A DNA stretch of 64,000 nt from Streptomyces cavernae. Its GTDB lineage: Bacteria > Actinomycetota > Actinomycetes > Streptomycetales > Streptomycetaceae. Below are positions 1 to 10,000 of the stretch, piece by piece (within the stretch, counting starts at the first letter, position 1; the number at the start of each line of letters is the position of its first letter). The translations under genes were made by a program, and so were the position numbers. Under the pieces are notes generated by a model. That model saw only the letters and a list, made by a program, of their open reading frames with translations. It was not told the origin of the DNA and ran no database searches. Where the stretch lies: NCBI RefSeq assembly GCF_004023625.1, contig NZ_RPDJ01000026.1, forward strand, positions 124,001 to 188,000, given 5' to 3'.

Positions 1-2
1 TG

Positions 3-920
3 CTGCTCGCCCGTGACACGGGCATCGGGGAGGCCGCCACCGCGATGTTCACCTCGCTCGCCGAAGCAGCGGGCGGTGATGTCGACCGGGCGCTCGCGCT
101 GGCCGGTGACGCGGCCCGGCACGCGGAGGAGGAGGGGGACCTGATGTACCTCTCGCGTGCGCTGGGCGCGCTCGGCCACGCCCATCTGGTCGCGGGCGAC
201 GGCGCCGCCGCGGTACGGGCACTGCGTCGCGTACGGGAGTTGGAGGGCGGTCTCGGCATCTCCGACCCGGCGCGCGGCCGGTGGCACGGGGATCTGGCGG
301 AGGCGCTGGTGCGCGTCGGCGAACTGGCGGAGGCCCAGGACGTCATCGACCTGGCCCGGGAGCGGGCGGTGCGGCTCGGCCGGGAGAGCGTGCTCGGCGT
401 ACTGGAGCGGGCGGAGGCGCTGGTGCTCGCGGCGCGCGGCCAACACGACGAGGCGGAAGCGCAGTTGACGTCGGCTCAGGCTCAACTCGGCAAACTGGGG
501 TACGGACTCGAGGCCGCTCGGGCGGCGTTCTGTCTGGCCCGGCTGCGCGCGGAACGCCTCGGCCCGGCGGCGGCCCGGGCGGCCTACGACGATTCCGCGC
601 GACTGCTGAGGAGGTGTCAGGCCCGACCGTGGATCGGGCAGTTGGAGGCGGACACCCAGGTCATGCTGGAGCGGGCGGCGGTCCCGGCGGAACCCGCGCC
701 CGTCGAACGGAACCCACTGGATGCGCTGGCTTCGCTCGCCGTGATGGAGCGCCAGGTCGCGGAACTGGTGATGGAGGGCGCCACCAACCGGGAGATCGCC
801 GCACGGCTGTTCATCAGCGTCAAGACCGTGGAGGCCACGCTCACCCGGGTCTACCGCAAGCTGGGGATCAGGTCGCGCGTCGACATCGTACGGTTGACGG
901 CGGGGCAAAGGGACCGGTGA
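3..920 (+). CDS. LuxR-family transcriptional regulator, 3' part (5' end outside window)
   Basis: The reading frame is open from the window edge, so the gene begins upstream; the first in-window Met (position 45) is internal. The visible ~305 residues are Ala/Leu/Arg-rich helical repeats, like the TPR-type sensor region of large LAL/LuxR regulators. They end in a LuxR (GerE) helix-turn-helix over the last ~60 residues: ERQVAELVMEGATNREIAAR, then the recognition helix around ISVKTVEATLTRVYRKLGIRS. It should act as a cytoplasmic DNA-binding regulator. Whether an NTPase domain lies upstream cannot be seen. The next gene is in the same direction but has its own promoter, so it is probably not cotranscribed. 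Confidence 0.85.
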   Translation: MLARDTGIGEAATAMFTSLAEAAGGDVDRALALAGDAARHAEEEGDLMYLSRALGALGHAHLVAGDGAAAVRALRRVRELEGGLGISDPARGRWHGDLAEALVRVGELAEAQDVIDLARERAVRLGRESVLGVLERAEALVLAARGQHDEAEAQLTSAQAQLGKLGYGLEAARAAFCLARLRAERLGPAAARAAYDDSARLLRRCQARPWIGQLEADTQVMLERAAVPAEPAPVERNPLDALASLAVMERQVAELVMEGATNREIAARLFISVKTVEATLTRVYRKLGIRSRVDIVRLTAGQRDR

Positions 921-985
921 CCGGGCACGGGGAGTGTCGCGACCGAGGGTTTTCCCTGTCCCGACTCCCGTAGGGGGTTCCCTGG

Positions 986-1014
986 TTGAGCCGGTGACGG
1001 TGCGCTCGTAGTGT
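986..1014 (+). promoter_or_regulatory. Candidate vegetative promoter of the trypsin gene
   Basis: TTGAGC (986-991) and TAGTGT (1009-1014) are separated by exactly 17 bp, close to the principal (HrdB-type) sigma consensus. The site is about 130 bp upstream of the protease start, which leaves a long leader. Function is inferred from spacing and sequence only. Confidence 0.5.
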
Positions 1015-1145
1015 CATGTACACGCACCTCATGCACGACGGTGCGCTTCCCCCCACGGTCGTCGACGAAGACGTCGGCCCAGGCCGTGCCGCACGCGCGG
1101 ACACCCCCATCTCGCGCACCCCCACCGGCAACCCTGAGGAGACCC

Positions 1146-1937
1146 ATGTCCCTGCTCAGCCGTGCCAAGAAGACCGCCGCGCTCTGTGCGGCGACCGCTG
1201 CCGCCGCCGCGACCGCGCTGGTGGCAGCCCCGTCCGCCGCCGCCGCGCCGGCCCCGATCGTCGGCGGCACCACGACCACGACCACCGCGTACCCGTTCAT
1301 CATGCAGATCACCGACGCCTCGCAGAACCAGTTCTGCGGCGGCACGCTGGTCTCGCCCACCAAGGTGGTCACGGCCGCCCACTGCATGGTCGGCGAGACC
1401 ACCTCCAGCGTGCGGGTCGTGGGTGGCCGTACGTATCGCAACGGCACCAACGGCACCGTCAGCAGAGTGAGCAGGATCTGGATCCACCCCAGCTACACCG
1501 ATGCCACCAACGGCGACGACGTGGCCGTGCTCACCCTCTCCACGTCCATGCCCTACACCACGGCCTCGTACGTGACGTCCTCGCAGACCGGCGTGTACGC
1601 GGCCGGCACCACCGCCCGCATCCTGGGCTGGGGCACCACGTCCGCGGGCGGCAGCTCCTCCAACCAGCTGCGTACCGCGACCGTACCGATCGTGTCCAAC
1701 TCCAGCTGCGCGAGCTCGTACGGCTCGAACTTCGTCGCCGGCGACATGGTCTGCGCCGGCTACACCTCGGGCGGCGTGGACACCTGCCAGGGCGACAGCG
1801 GCGGCCCGCTGCTGATCGGTGGTGTCCTGGCCGGCATCACGTCCTGGGGCGAGGGCTGCGCGACGGCCGGCTACCCCGGCGTCTACACCCGGCTCACCAC
1901 CTTCTCCAGCCTGGTGACGACGCAGGTCAACTCCTGA
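1146..1937 (+). CDS. Secreted trypsin-like serine protease (S1 family)
   Basis: 263 residues. The start at 1146 follows a GAGGAG ribosome site (1136-1141); a longer in-frame extension from 1011 would hide the signal peptide. Residues 1-34 are a basic then Ala-rich Sec signal, and a short propeptide precedes the mature N-terminus IVGG at residue 38. The catalytic triad is H79 (TAAHC), D125 (GDDVAVL) and S218 (GDSGGP). D212, six residues before the nucleophile, is the trypsin specificity Asp, so cleavage after Arg/Lys is expected. Six Cys residues (64, 80, 188, 203, 214 and one near the C-terminus) fit three disulfides. It is an extracellular degradative enzyme resembling Streptomyces trypsin. 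Confidence 0.95.
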   Translation: MSLLSRAKKTAALCAATAAAAATALVAAPSAAAAPAPIVGGTTTTTTAYPFIMQITDASQNQFCGGTLVSPTKVVTAAHCMVGETTSSVRVVGGRTYRNGTNGTVSRVSRIWIHPSYTDATNGDDVAVLTLSTSMPYTTASYVTSSQTGVYAAGTTARILGWGTTSAGGSSSNQLRTATVPIVSNSSCASSYGSNFVAGDMVCAGYTSGGVDTCQGDSGGPLLIGGVLAGITSWGEGCATAGYPGVYTRLTTFSSLVTTQVNS

Positions 1938-2048
1938 CCGACGACCTGCCCTCCCCTGCCCCCTCCCTTGCCCCCCACCCTGATCCCCGCCCTGATCCAC
2001 AGGGTGCCCCCCACACCGTGATCCCCACCTGATCACCCCCCACAGACA

Positions 2049-2091
2049 GGGGGCGGCACGGGCTGCCACAAGCGCCCGCGCCGCCCCCTTT
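2049..2091. terminator. Bidirectional hairpin terminator
   Basis: A perfect 9-bp stem, GGGGGCGGC (2049-2057) with GCCGCCCCC (2080-2088), is followed by TTT. A nested GGGC/GCCC pair (2060-2063/2074-2077) lies in the loop. It sits between two convergent genes. Just downstream, a ~17-bp element (CCATGTGTGTTTCCGG) occurs twice in tandem (about 2092-2125). Confidence 0.75.
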
Positions 2092-2151
2092 CCATGTGTG
2101 TTTCCGGTCCATGTGTGTTTCCGGCGCGCGGGGTGTGCACGGCAGCCGGCC

Positions 2152-3249
2152 TCAGGCACGCACGACGCTCCCGAAGCGGATGTCGTACGAGGTCACGTCC
2201 GCCATGATCCGCAGCAACCGCTCACCCTCGTCGGCCAGTTCACCACGCTGGGCCCTGGTGAGCACCCCGAAGGGTTCGAGGGTGAGCACACCTCCCTCCA
2301 CCTGCCACACCCCGGCGAGGAATCCGTCGACGAGGAAGGTCCGGTAGGCCTGATTGCCGCTCCAGGAGCGGCCCTTGTACTCGGTGGGCACCACCCGCGA
2401 ACGGTCGGCGTGCGAGAGCAGCAGATTGTCGAACTCGGGCAGGAAGCGGGGCGGGGCCGGGGTGTCGGCGGCGGGGCGCGGTGCGTCGGGGAGGTCGAAG
2501 AGCTCGACGCCGTTCTCGTCGTGGAAGGTGACGAGTTGCGGCCGCAGTCGTTCGAAGGCCGGGCGCAGCCGGGTGAGACCGGACCAGATCTGCATGTCCT
2601 TCACGGACGCGGGCCCGAAGGCGGCGAGGTAGCGCAGCACGGTGGCGTCCGGGGCGGGGACCGGCTCGGCGGGCCGGCCGAGCCAGTGCTCGGCGGTCGT
2701 GAGCTCGACCTGGCCGCTCCGGCCCCACAGCCCGCGCGGGGTGACCTGGACGAGGGGCAGCTTGCAGCGGGCGGCGATCGCCAGGGCCTGCGGATCGGCG
2801 TTCGGCCACTCCACGAGCAGTGCCTCGCGCAGTTGCTTCATGGTGCGCGGCTCCGCCTCGACCAACTCGCGGGCGACAGCGGCGAGCCGGTCCAGGTCGA
2901 CGCCTGCGAGGCCCTTGCGGAAGGTGCTGAGTTCGCGGTCGCGGGCGGCCTGCACCAGCGGGCGCAGGGTGAGGCAGTCGTCGGCGGTGTGGGTGTGGAT
3001 GGTCGAGCGCAGGGTGACGATGCGAACGACCTCCCGGTCGGCCATCAGCCGTGAGAGGTCCTCCGGCACGAAGCCGTCGAGGCGGGCAGCGAGCGCGTAG
3101 TAAGGAGGCTTGACGTTCTGTGCCTGGAGACCGAGGAGATGGGCGACGGCGTCCTTCGCGGACAGGTCCGACCGGCGCAGCAGGAGCTGCCGGTCGAGGG
3201 TGGCCCGGTTCAGCTCACGGGCACGGAGCACTGAAGTCACCTTCGTCAT
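2152..3249 (-). CDS. Winged-helix DNA-binding domain protein (HTH_42 / AlkZ-like family)
   Basis: 365 residues, full length for this family. The N-terminal part carries the family hallmark LLGLQAQ (about residues 39-45) and the MADREVVRIVTLRSTIH block; the centre has the winged-helix segment PNADPQALAIAARC. The fold is shared with the bacterial DNA glycosylase/unhooking protein AlkZ and with many uncharacterised Streptomyces paralogues, so a role in DNA repair or DNA binding is possible but not shown. The gene is monocistronic, convergent with the protease and divergent from corA. The start MTKVTSVL is the only suitable Met. Confidence 0.8.
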   Translation of the reverse strand: MTKVTSVLRARELNRATLDRQLLLRRSDLSAKDAVAHLLGLQAQNVKPPYYALAARLDGFVPEDLSRLMADREVVRIVTLRSTIHTHTADDCLTLRPLVQAARDRELSTFRKGLAGVDLDRLAAVARELVEAEPRTMKQLREALLVEWPNADPQALAIAARCKLPLVQVTPRGLWGRSGQVELTTAEHWLGRPAEPVPAPDATVLRYLAAFGPASVKDMQIWSGLTRLRPAFERLRPQLVTFHDENGVELFDLPDAPRPAADTPAPPRFLPEFDNLLLSHADRSRVVPTEYKGRSWSGNQAYRTFLVDGFLAGVWQVEGGVLTLEPFGVLTRAQRGELADEGERLLRIMADVTSYDIRFGSVVRA

Positions 3250-3325
3250 GATCGCCCGCTCCCCTCGTCACATGCGTTCCGCTTACTCCACTTGTTCGGC
3301 ATGCTCCGCACGGTAGCGAGACTTG

Positions 3326-3342
3326 AGGACAGTTTCTGTCCT
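3326..3342. promoter_or_regulatory. Inverted repeat in the divergent winged-helix/corA intergenic region
   Basis: AGGACAG (3326-3332) and CTGTCCT (3336-3342) form a perfect 7-bp inverted repeat around TTT, with flanking TT/AA two bases further out. The size fits a dimeric repressor site. It lies in the 217-bp gap between genes pointing away from each other. The cognate regulator is unknown. Confidence 0.4.
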
Positions 3343-3466
3343 GAAATCTGTCCGCAAGTTCGGTCGGGTTCTTCCGGCTCCGACCGGACGCTGACGCCAT
3401 TTGGCCCCTATATCCTTCCCCGGGTCAGGGAGATGATCCGATCGTTGGACACGGGAGGCAGCCGCG

Positions 3467-4624
3467 ATGTCCGAGCGACGCGTCCGACCGGCCTCGAAGA
3501 GCACCAGGCGATCCGTCTGGCGTCGCACCTCTACCCCGCCCGCGTCGCCCCCGGCACCTCCGACGAGGGAGCAGCCCCCGCCTCCCCCGCACTCCGGCGA
3601 ACCGGCCTCGATCGTGCAGGCGGCGCTGTACCGGGACGGAGTGCGGGTGGCGACACCCGGCTCCCTCGCGGAGACGTTCCGCGAACTGCGCAAGCAGGAC
3701 GACGGTATGGCCTGGATCGGTCTGGCCCGCCCACCCGAGGCGGAACTGCTGAACCTGGCAGGGGAGTTCGATCTCCACCCGCTGGCCGTCGAGGACGCCC
3801 TGGAGGCCCACCAGCGCCCGAAGCTGGAACGCTACGACGACACGCTCTTCGTCGTACTGCGCGCCGCGCGCTATCTGGACGCGCCGGAGGAGGTCGACTT
3901 CGGGGAGCTGCACGTCTTCGTGGGCCCGGACTTCGTGATCACGGTCCGTCACGGCGCCGCCCCCGACCTGTCCGCGGTCCGCCAACGCATGGAGCAAAGC
4001 CCCGACCTGCTGAGGCTGGGCCCGGAAGCGGTCCTCTACGCGATCCTGGACGCGGTGGTGGACGGCTACGCCCCGGTGGTCGCCGGCGTCCAGAACGACA
4101 TAGACGAGATCGAGACGGAAGTCTTCCGCGGCGACCCCGAGGTCTCCCGCCGCATCTACGAACTCTCTCGTGAAATGGTCGAGTTCCAGCGCGCCACCCG
4201 CCCCCTCGTCGGCATGCTGCACGGCCTGATGGCGGGCTTCGCGAAGTACGGCACCGACGAGGAACTCCAGCGCTACCTCCGCGACGTCGCCGACCACGTC
4301 ACCCACACCAGCGAACGCGTGGACTCCTTCCGCTCCGCCCTGACGGACATCCTCACGGTGAACGCGACCCTGGTCACCCAGCAGCAGAACGCGGAGATGC
4401 GGGCGCTGGCGGAGGCGGGGTTCGAGCAGAACGAGGAGATCAAGAAGATCTCGTCATGGGCGGCTATTTTGTTTGCTCCGACGCTGGTCGGGACGATCTA
4501 CGGCATGAACTTCAAGCACATGCCGGAGTTGAGCTGGACGTTCGGGTATCCCTTCGCCATCGGCCTGATGGGGATCGTCTGCACCACCTTGTACGTGATC
4601 TTCAAGCGGCGGGACTGGCTCTGA
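3467..4624 (+). CDS. corA: CorA-family Mg2+/Co2+ channel
   Basis: 385 residues. A ~45-residue Arg/Pro-rich N-terminal tail precedes the CorA cytoplasmic domain (about 46-320), which contains the WIGLARP and HPLAVEDALEAHQRPKLERYDD blocks. Two C-terminal membrane helices follow (about 325-345 and 355-375). The signature pore motif GMNF is present (TIYGMNFKHMPEL), and the protein ends in the usual basic KRRDWL tail. It forms a homopentameric inner-membrane channel for divalent metal entry. A purine-rich GGGAGG box precedes ATG 3467. Confidence 0.93.
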   Translation: MSERRVRPASKSTRRSVWRRTSTPPASPPAPPTREQPPPPPHSGEPASIVQAALYRDGVRVATPGSLAETFRELRKQDDGMAWIGLARPPEAELLNLAGEFDLHPLAVEDALEAHQRPKLERYDDTLFVVLRAARYLDAPEEVDFGELHVFVGPDFVITVRHGAAPDLSAVRQRMEQSPDLLRLGPEAVLYAILDAVVDGYAPVVAGVQNDIDEIETEVFRGDPEVSRRIYELSREMVEFQRATRPLVGMLHGLMAGFAKYGTDEELQRYLRDVADHVTHTSERVDSFRSALTDILTVNATLVTQQQNAEMRALAEAGFEQNEEIKKISSWAAILFAPTLVGTIYGMNFKHMPELSWTFGYPFAIGLMGIVCTTLYVIFKRRDWL

Positions 4625-4632
4625 GTCGTCAT

Positions 4633-4652
4633 CCCGCAAGCGGACCTGCGGG
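4633..4652. terminator. Weak hairpin after corA
   Basis: CCCGCA (4633-4638) and TGCGGG (4647-4652) form a 6-bp stem just after the corA stop, between convergent genes. It is short, so termination here is tentative. The rest of the 260-bp gap up to 4884 shows nothing I recognise. Confidence 0.3.
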
Positions 4653-4884
4653 CGGCAAGGTATCCCGATCGGGGGGCCACGGCCAGTCGGCGAGGGGCAC
4701 CCCGCCGCGCCGGCGGTAGCCGTGGCCGGATTGGTCGTGTTCTACCTGCAGCAGCGGTTCCGGGTGCGGGGATGGTGGTGGTACGGACCGGTGGGCGGTG
4801 GACCCGCTGTGGCTGCTGGTCACGGCCGGCGTCCGGACGACGAACCCGCACGTACGGGCGAGGCCACGGCCTGCTCCCGGGACT

Positions 4885-5955
4885 TCAGCCGGGCTTCGTC
4901 GTCCAGTCCAGCAGTCGGGCGCCGATCACCGCGGTGTGCAGGGCATAGCGATGGACGGGGTCGGAGGGGTCCGAGCCGGTGAGCTTGTGGATGCGCTCCA
5001 GGCGGTAGGTGAAGGCACGCACGCTCAGCGAGAGCCGCCGGGCCGCTTCGGCGGCCACATACCCGGAGTCGAAATAGGCGGTGAGGGTGTCCAGGAGCGG
5101 CTGGGCGCCACCGCGGGCTCCGCGCAGCGGGCCGAGTGTGTTTTCCACCAGGTCGTCCATGGCCTGCCGGTCGCGGGTGAGGACCGGGTAGACGAGGAGG
5201 TCGGCTGCGTGCAGCAGGGGTTCGTCGAGTTCCAGGCGTTCGCCCAGATCGAGGGCGTTCAGGGCCTCCTCGTAGGACTGGACGACGCCTGCCGCGCCGG
5301 GTTGCGGGCGGCCGATCCCCACCTGGCCGCCGCCGGTGGCGGCGAACGCCTGCTTGGCGAAGTGGGCGAGTACCTCGCTCTGGTCACCCGGGGCGATGCA
5401 CACCAGTCGGCCGTCCTTTGTGGTGAGCAGGATGCTGCGGTCGCCGAACCGGCCGATCAGCGCGCGCTCGACCTCCCGGAGAACCGTGTCCCCTTCCTCG
5501 TACGCGACCGGGCCGCGTGCAACGGCGACCGCGTGCTCGTACGACAGCCGCAGCCCGTAACGCTCCGCGCGCTGGGCCAGCCGGCCCAGGTCGCTGCGGC
5601 CGTACAGCAGGTCGTCGATGAACTCGCGGCGGGCGGCTTCTTCCTGGCGTACGGCGAGCCGCTGCGCCCGTTCATAGCCTTCGGCGAACGCGTCAACGAC
5701 CTGCGCTGCGGCGCCCAGCACGTCGTCAACGGAGACGCCGTCCCCGGTCGGCCAGTGTGCCCGGGTGGCGGCCATATGGGCGCCGACCATGACGCGCAGT
5801 CCAAGGCCGGCCTCCGCGGCCTGCTCGCCCAGCGCGCGGCGCGAATCCAGTTCACTCCGGGTCAGCCGGCGCCCGGTTGCCGAGGCTTCCGCAAGGATGC
5901 GGGCGTACCCGTTCAGATACTCGTCGTACTCCTCGGACGTGTCCCGCCCCGCCAT
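4885..5955 (-). CDS. PucR/CdaR-type transcriptional regulator
   Basis: 356 residues from ATG 5955 (MAGRDTSEEYDEYL), which has a GGGGAG ribosome site. An upstream in-frame extension to 6111 lacks one and is not typical of the family. A helical sensor region is followed by a degenerate GGDEF-like segment (about 160-280). The C-terminal PucR HTH is clear: YFDSGYVAAEAARRLSLSVR, then AFTYRLERIHKLTG. These regulators usually respond to small metabolites, often nitrogenous, and control adjacent genes or themselves. The neighbours give no clear target. Confidence 0.85.
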   Translation of the reverse strand: MAGRDTSEEYDEYLNGYARILAEASATGRRLTRSELDSRRALGEQAAEAGLGLRVMVGAHMAATRAHWPTGDGVSVDDVLGAAAQVVDAFAEGYERAQRLAVRQEEAARREFIDDLLYGRSDLGRLAQRAERYGLRLSYEHAVAVARGPVAYEEGDTVLREVERALIGRFGDRSILLTTKDGRLVCIAPGDQSEVLAHFAKQAFAATGGGQVGIGRPQPGAAGVVQSYEEALNALDLGERLELDEPLLHAADLLVYPVLTRDRQAMDDLVENTLGPLRGARGGAQPLLDTLTAYFDSGYVAAEAARRLSLSVRAFTYRLERIHKLTGSDPSDPVHRYALHTAVIGARLLDWTTKPG

Positions 5956-6125
5956 GTGGGTCTCCCCGAAGTTGATCCGTTGTTGACATCTTCCTGAACC
6001 ATGCCTGCGGCAAGGGACCCATACAAGCCGGGTCGTTGCCTGCTTCCGGCAGTTGTCGGAGGTGGCGACATGCCGACCGCGAGCAAGGCGCCACTGCCGC
6101 TTCGAGGGCATGGGGCTCCGGCTGG

Positions 6126-6521
6126 TCAGAGCGTGGGGCCGCCGGGCCCCTCCGGATCACCACGGCCGTCCACCGCTGCCGGGGGCTGATCGACGGCCTG
6201 GTCCCGCATCACCCGCCGGTAGAACCATTCGCCCAGCTGCGAGCCGGCCATGAGCCCAGAGGCGAACATCAGGAACCCCATCTGCATGAGGGAGGCGAGA
6301 AAACCGGCCTCCTCGGCGTCCAGGTCACTCGCCCGCAGCAGCGGGACAACCAGCCCGCCGAACCAGATCACCAGTAGCGCCACCCCCCGGACGCGGATGC
6401 CCCACGGGCTGGTACGACGCCTCACCCGCTTCGAAGCAGAGCCCCGCAGCGAGGAAATGGCCAGGGGCAGGGTGAATGCCGACCAGCCGATCAGCCAGAA
6501 CCACAGGAACACAACACACAC
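6126..6521 (-). CDS. Small membrane protein of unknown function
   Basis: 131 residues with three predicted hydrophobic helices: residues 2-24 (VVFLWFWLIGWSAFTLPLAI), about 45-62 and about 72-95. The C-terminal tail is hydrophilic and Asp/Gly/Pro-rich. I do not recognise the family. It lies downstream of the flotillin/AAA+ module on the same strand, but a 286-bp gap (6522-6807, with no other feature seen) separates them, so membership of that operon is uncertain. Confidence 0.6.
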   Translation of the reverse strand: MCVVFLWFWLIGWSAFTLPLAISSLRGSASKRVRRRTSPWGIRVRGVALLVIWFGGLVVPLLRASDLDAEEAGFLASLMQMGFLMFASGLMAGSQLGEWFYRRVMRDQAVDQPPAAVDGRGDPEGPGGPTL

Positions 6522-6807
6522 CTCCTTGCGAAGAGACCAGCGGCGGAAGAACGTGCACTGTCACTCGGTGCGGCGCCGCACGTCGGGAGCGCCTTCTCGC
6601 GCAAGCCCGGCCGATCCAGAACCGCCCGGGCTCGCTCCTCGACCCACTGACGATGTCAGCCGGTGGTGTGACAAGGCGCGTAACGTCGTTGGCGCTGCCA
6701 TCGGCTCGTGGTGGCACAACCGGCACGGCCTGCAGAGGTCATGTGGTGCGCGGCCTGAGCCTTGGCACTCGCGGGGCCGCGCGGATTCTCCTCGGTGTAC
6801 CCGGCCC

Positions 6808-7011
6808 TCACTCGCGCTCGCGCAGAAACCGGTTCCCGTAGGCGTGGGTCCGGCGACGCGTCTCGCGAATACCGCGGGTGGCGGTGGTCTGGATCCGCAG
6901 GCTCTCGGCGCTCGCCACCATGCGGCGCCGGTCCCGACGGACCAGTACGGCCGTGCAGACCACCACGATCAGCACGGCGGCGGCGAGCGGGATCAGGAAG
7001 GGCGTCATCAT
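6808..7011 (-). CDS. Small single-pass membrane protein at the end of the flotillin/AAA+ operon
   Basis: 67 residues. One N-terminal membrane helix (about 4-24, IPLAAAVLIVVVCTAVLV) is followed by a strongly basic cytoplasmic tail (RRDRRRM, RGIRETRRRTH). Its ATG (7009-7011) overlaps the stop of the giant ATPase by 4 bp (ATGA), so the two are translationally coupled and made together. I recognise no family. It could anchor or tune the ATPase at the membrane. Confidence 0.65.
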   Translation of the reverse strand: MMTPFLIPLAAAVLIVVVCTAVLVRRDRRRMVASAESLRIQTTATRGIRETRRRTHAYGNRFLRERE

Positions 7012-10000
7012 GGCTCCTTGCGTCCGGCGGCGTGCCGGCCGTGAGAGTTGGCAAGCAGGGTGCGGGGGTCGGTGGCGCGGGTGATGGCGGCCTCGACCGC
7101 GGCCACGCGGTCGGCGAGCAGACCGAGGGCGGCGATGGCTCGGGCGGGCGCCGCGAGATGGGGGTCCGCCCGGCCGGAGGTTGGGGGAAGGTCGTTCTCG
7201 GGACCGCCGAGGGTCCGGGTGCGCACGTAGGCCGCCTTCAGCTCGGCCCAGCGCGCCGTCTGCCGGTCCGTCATCGTGCCGCGCAGCTCCGCCAGCTTGA
7301 GCAGGTTGGCCTCAGCACCGGTGGTGAGGGTCTGGGCCTCTGCCGTGTAGTGGTCGTCGATCAGGGCCGCCAGCTCGGTGTCGTTCATGACCGGCTGGAT
7401 GCGCTGGGCGATCTTGTTCATGTTGCGGTAGGAGCCCTGGAGGTGGAAGGGCGGTTCGGTGCGGGTGGCCTCGGACTGGCCGGCGGACGCGATGTAGGCG
7501 GCGTTGACCGCCAGAACCGTCTCGCGGGTCGTGAGCAGATGACGCAGTACAGACTGGATTCGCTCCAGCTCGGCCGGTGCGTACGGATGGGTGAGCCGGT
7601 CGGCGCGGGCCGTCGAGTCGCCCTGGGCGAGGCGGACGAGCAGGTCCAGGTCGGTGCGGTCACGGCCGGCAAGGGGCGCGAGGACGGGGTTGGCGGTGAG
7701 CGCGTTCTCGATGAAGCTGAGTGCGAAGGCGTCCTCCTTTCCGGTCAGGACGTCGCCCAGGTTCCAGACGTCGGCGCGGTTGGCGAGCATGTCGGGCACG
7801 CGGAAGCGGCTGCCGGACTCGGTGTAGGGGTTGCCTGCCATGCAGACGGCGAAGCGCTTGCCGCGCAGGTCGTACGTGCGTGGCTCGCCGTCCCGTACGC
7901 CCTCGATGCGGCGGGTGGCGTCGCACAGCGGGATGAACCTCTGCAGCAGTTCGGGGGAGGTGTGCTGGATGTCGTCCAGGTACAGGAGGGTGTTGTTGCC
8001 CGCCTCTACCGCGAAGTTGATTTTCTCGACCTCCTGGCGGGCGGTCGCGTTCGGGGCCTCGGCCGGGTCGAGCGAGGTCACCGCGTTGCCGAGCGCGGGG
8101 CCGTTGACCTTGACCAGGAGGAGGCCGAGGCGGTCGGCGACGTACTCCATGAGCGTGGTCTTGCCGTAGCCGGGCGGGGAGATGAGCAGCAGGAGACCGC
8201 CGGTGTCGGTGCGCTTCGACTCGCCCGTGGTGCCGAGCTGCTTGGCGAGGCTGTCTCCGACCAGCGGCAGGTATACCTCGTCGATCAGCTTGCTGCGCAC
8301 GAACGCCGACATCGCCGTCGGCCGGTACTCGTCCAGGCGGAGGCGGGTGCGCTGGGCGGCCACCAGTGCCGTACGGCGCCGCTGGTAGGCGCGGTGGGCG
8401 GGAACATCGTGGTTGCGGAACTCCTCCGTGCGAGCGAGAAGTTCGTCGATGCGGACGGTGAGCCTGCCACCGCTGACGCGCGGGTGGGTGCCGAGCAGGC
8501 CCTCGACGCTCTCACTCAGAGGTGCTTGTGACACGTAGCGGGGCAGCTCCGGGCAGAGCTCGGCGGCCACCGCCTCGGCCAGATCGCCCGGAGTGATCTC
8601 CGTGCCGGTCGCGGTGGCGTACGACGTCAGCCACGCCTCGACGAGCTGCTTGCGGGCGGGCAGGTCGGCCAGTGCGGCGAGGTCGTCGTCGTAGGCCGGC
8701 GTGCCCACCGTACGGCGGAACTTGTCGAGCAGGGTTCGGGTGCCGGCGCTGATGACGAAGCCGTCGGGACCGCTCGTCAGTTCCTCGAAGAGGTAGGCGG
8801 CCGCCGCTTGTGTGCCGATCGCCTTCGCCAGTTCGGCCCGCAGGTCGGCGATCGCCGGCACGAGTCCGAACGTGTCCCGGGCGCGCGCCAGCGATACCGC
8901 CCGCCGGGCCCAGTTCTCGCGCTCCTCGGGTGTTGTGCCATGCGCCCAGACCAGTTGGGCGGCGGCGCGCGCGGCGGGCTCGTGGCGGAGCAGGCCGGCG
9001 CCCTCGTGCAGGCGCAGAAGCGCGGCGAGGATCGCGGTCGCGTCGTGGTCGTGGACGCCGCGCTGGTAGCCCTCGTCGTACGCCGCCTCCGCCGCCCGCC
9101 AGACCAGGGCGGGCAGGTCGGCCGCCGCGAGCGCGGCCGGGCCGTGTTCGTCGAGCAGCCGGGCGGCGAGGTGCTCTGCGCGGTAGACCTCCGAGGACTC
9201 CGACGCGAGGGAGCGGTCCCAGTGGGGGCGGGTGGCGGCGAAGTCGGGGTCTGTTACCGGCGAGCGGTAGTCGGTGCCGGTGAGCGCGAAGGCGAGAGTG
9301 TCGCCGTGCGGGACCAGGGTGAGGTCCAGGGGCTGGGTGTTGACGGCGAAGTGGTGGCTGCCCAGGCGGAGGGTGCGGCCGTCGTCGGCGTACAGGTCGG
9401 TGCGGTCGCGCAGGAACCGGAGTGCTTCCTGGCGGGCGGACTTGAGGAGGCCGTCCAGTTCCTCCGCCCTGACCTGGTCGCCGAGTTCGCGCAGGTCGTC
9501 GGCGATGCGGCGGACCTTGGCGGGCATCGGGTCGGAGGTGAAGTACGTGACGACGGCGTCCGTGTCGGCGAGAGTGACGGCGCGGCGGGTGACCGTCTGC
9601 AGGACGCGCCTCGCCGAGTCCGCCAGGCGCTCGGCGCGGCGGGCACCGGCGTCGGCGAGGGTCTGTTTGCGGGCGGCGAACGCCTCGTGGATCTCGTCGC
9701 GCTTGTCCGCCAGCTCGCCGAGGAAATCGTCGGACTGGGCAGACTCCGAGAACCGCGCCTCCAGGTTCTCCACCTGCACCAGCATGCGGGCGAGTTGCTC
9801 GTCGCATGCCTCGGGGCTGTCGGCGGCCGCGAGCGCACCGATGACGGCCTGGCCCAGCAGCGCGAACCCGGCCGCGAACTCGGCCCGCCCCTCACGGTCG
9901 AGGAGCGCGCGGCGGCGGCCGTCGAGGGTGGCGCGGGCGCGGTTGACGCCGCCGATGACCTCGGCGATCCGCTCCAGGATGGACGTACGGACGGTGGCGT

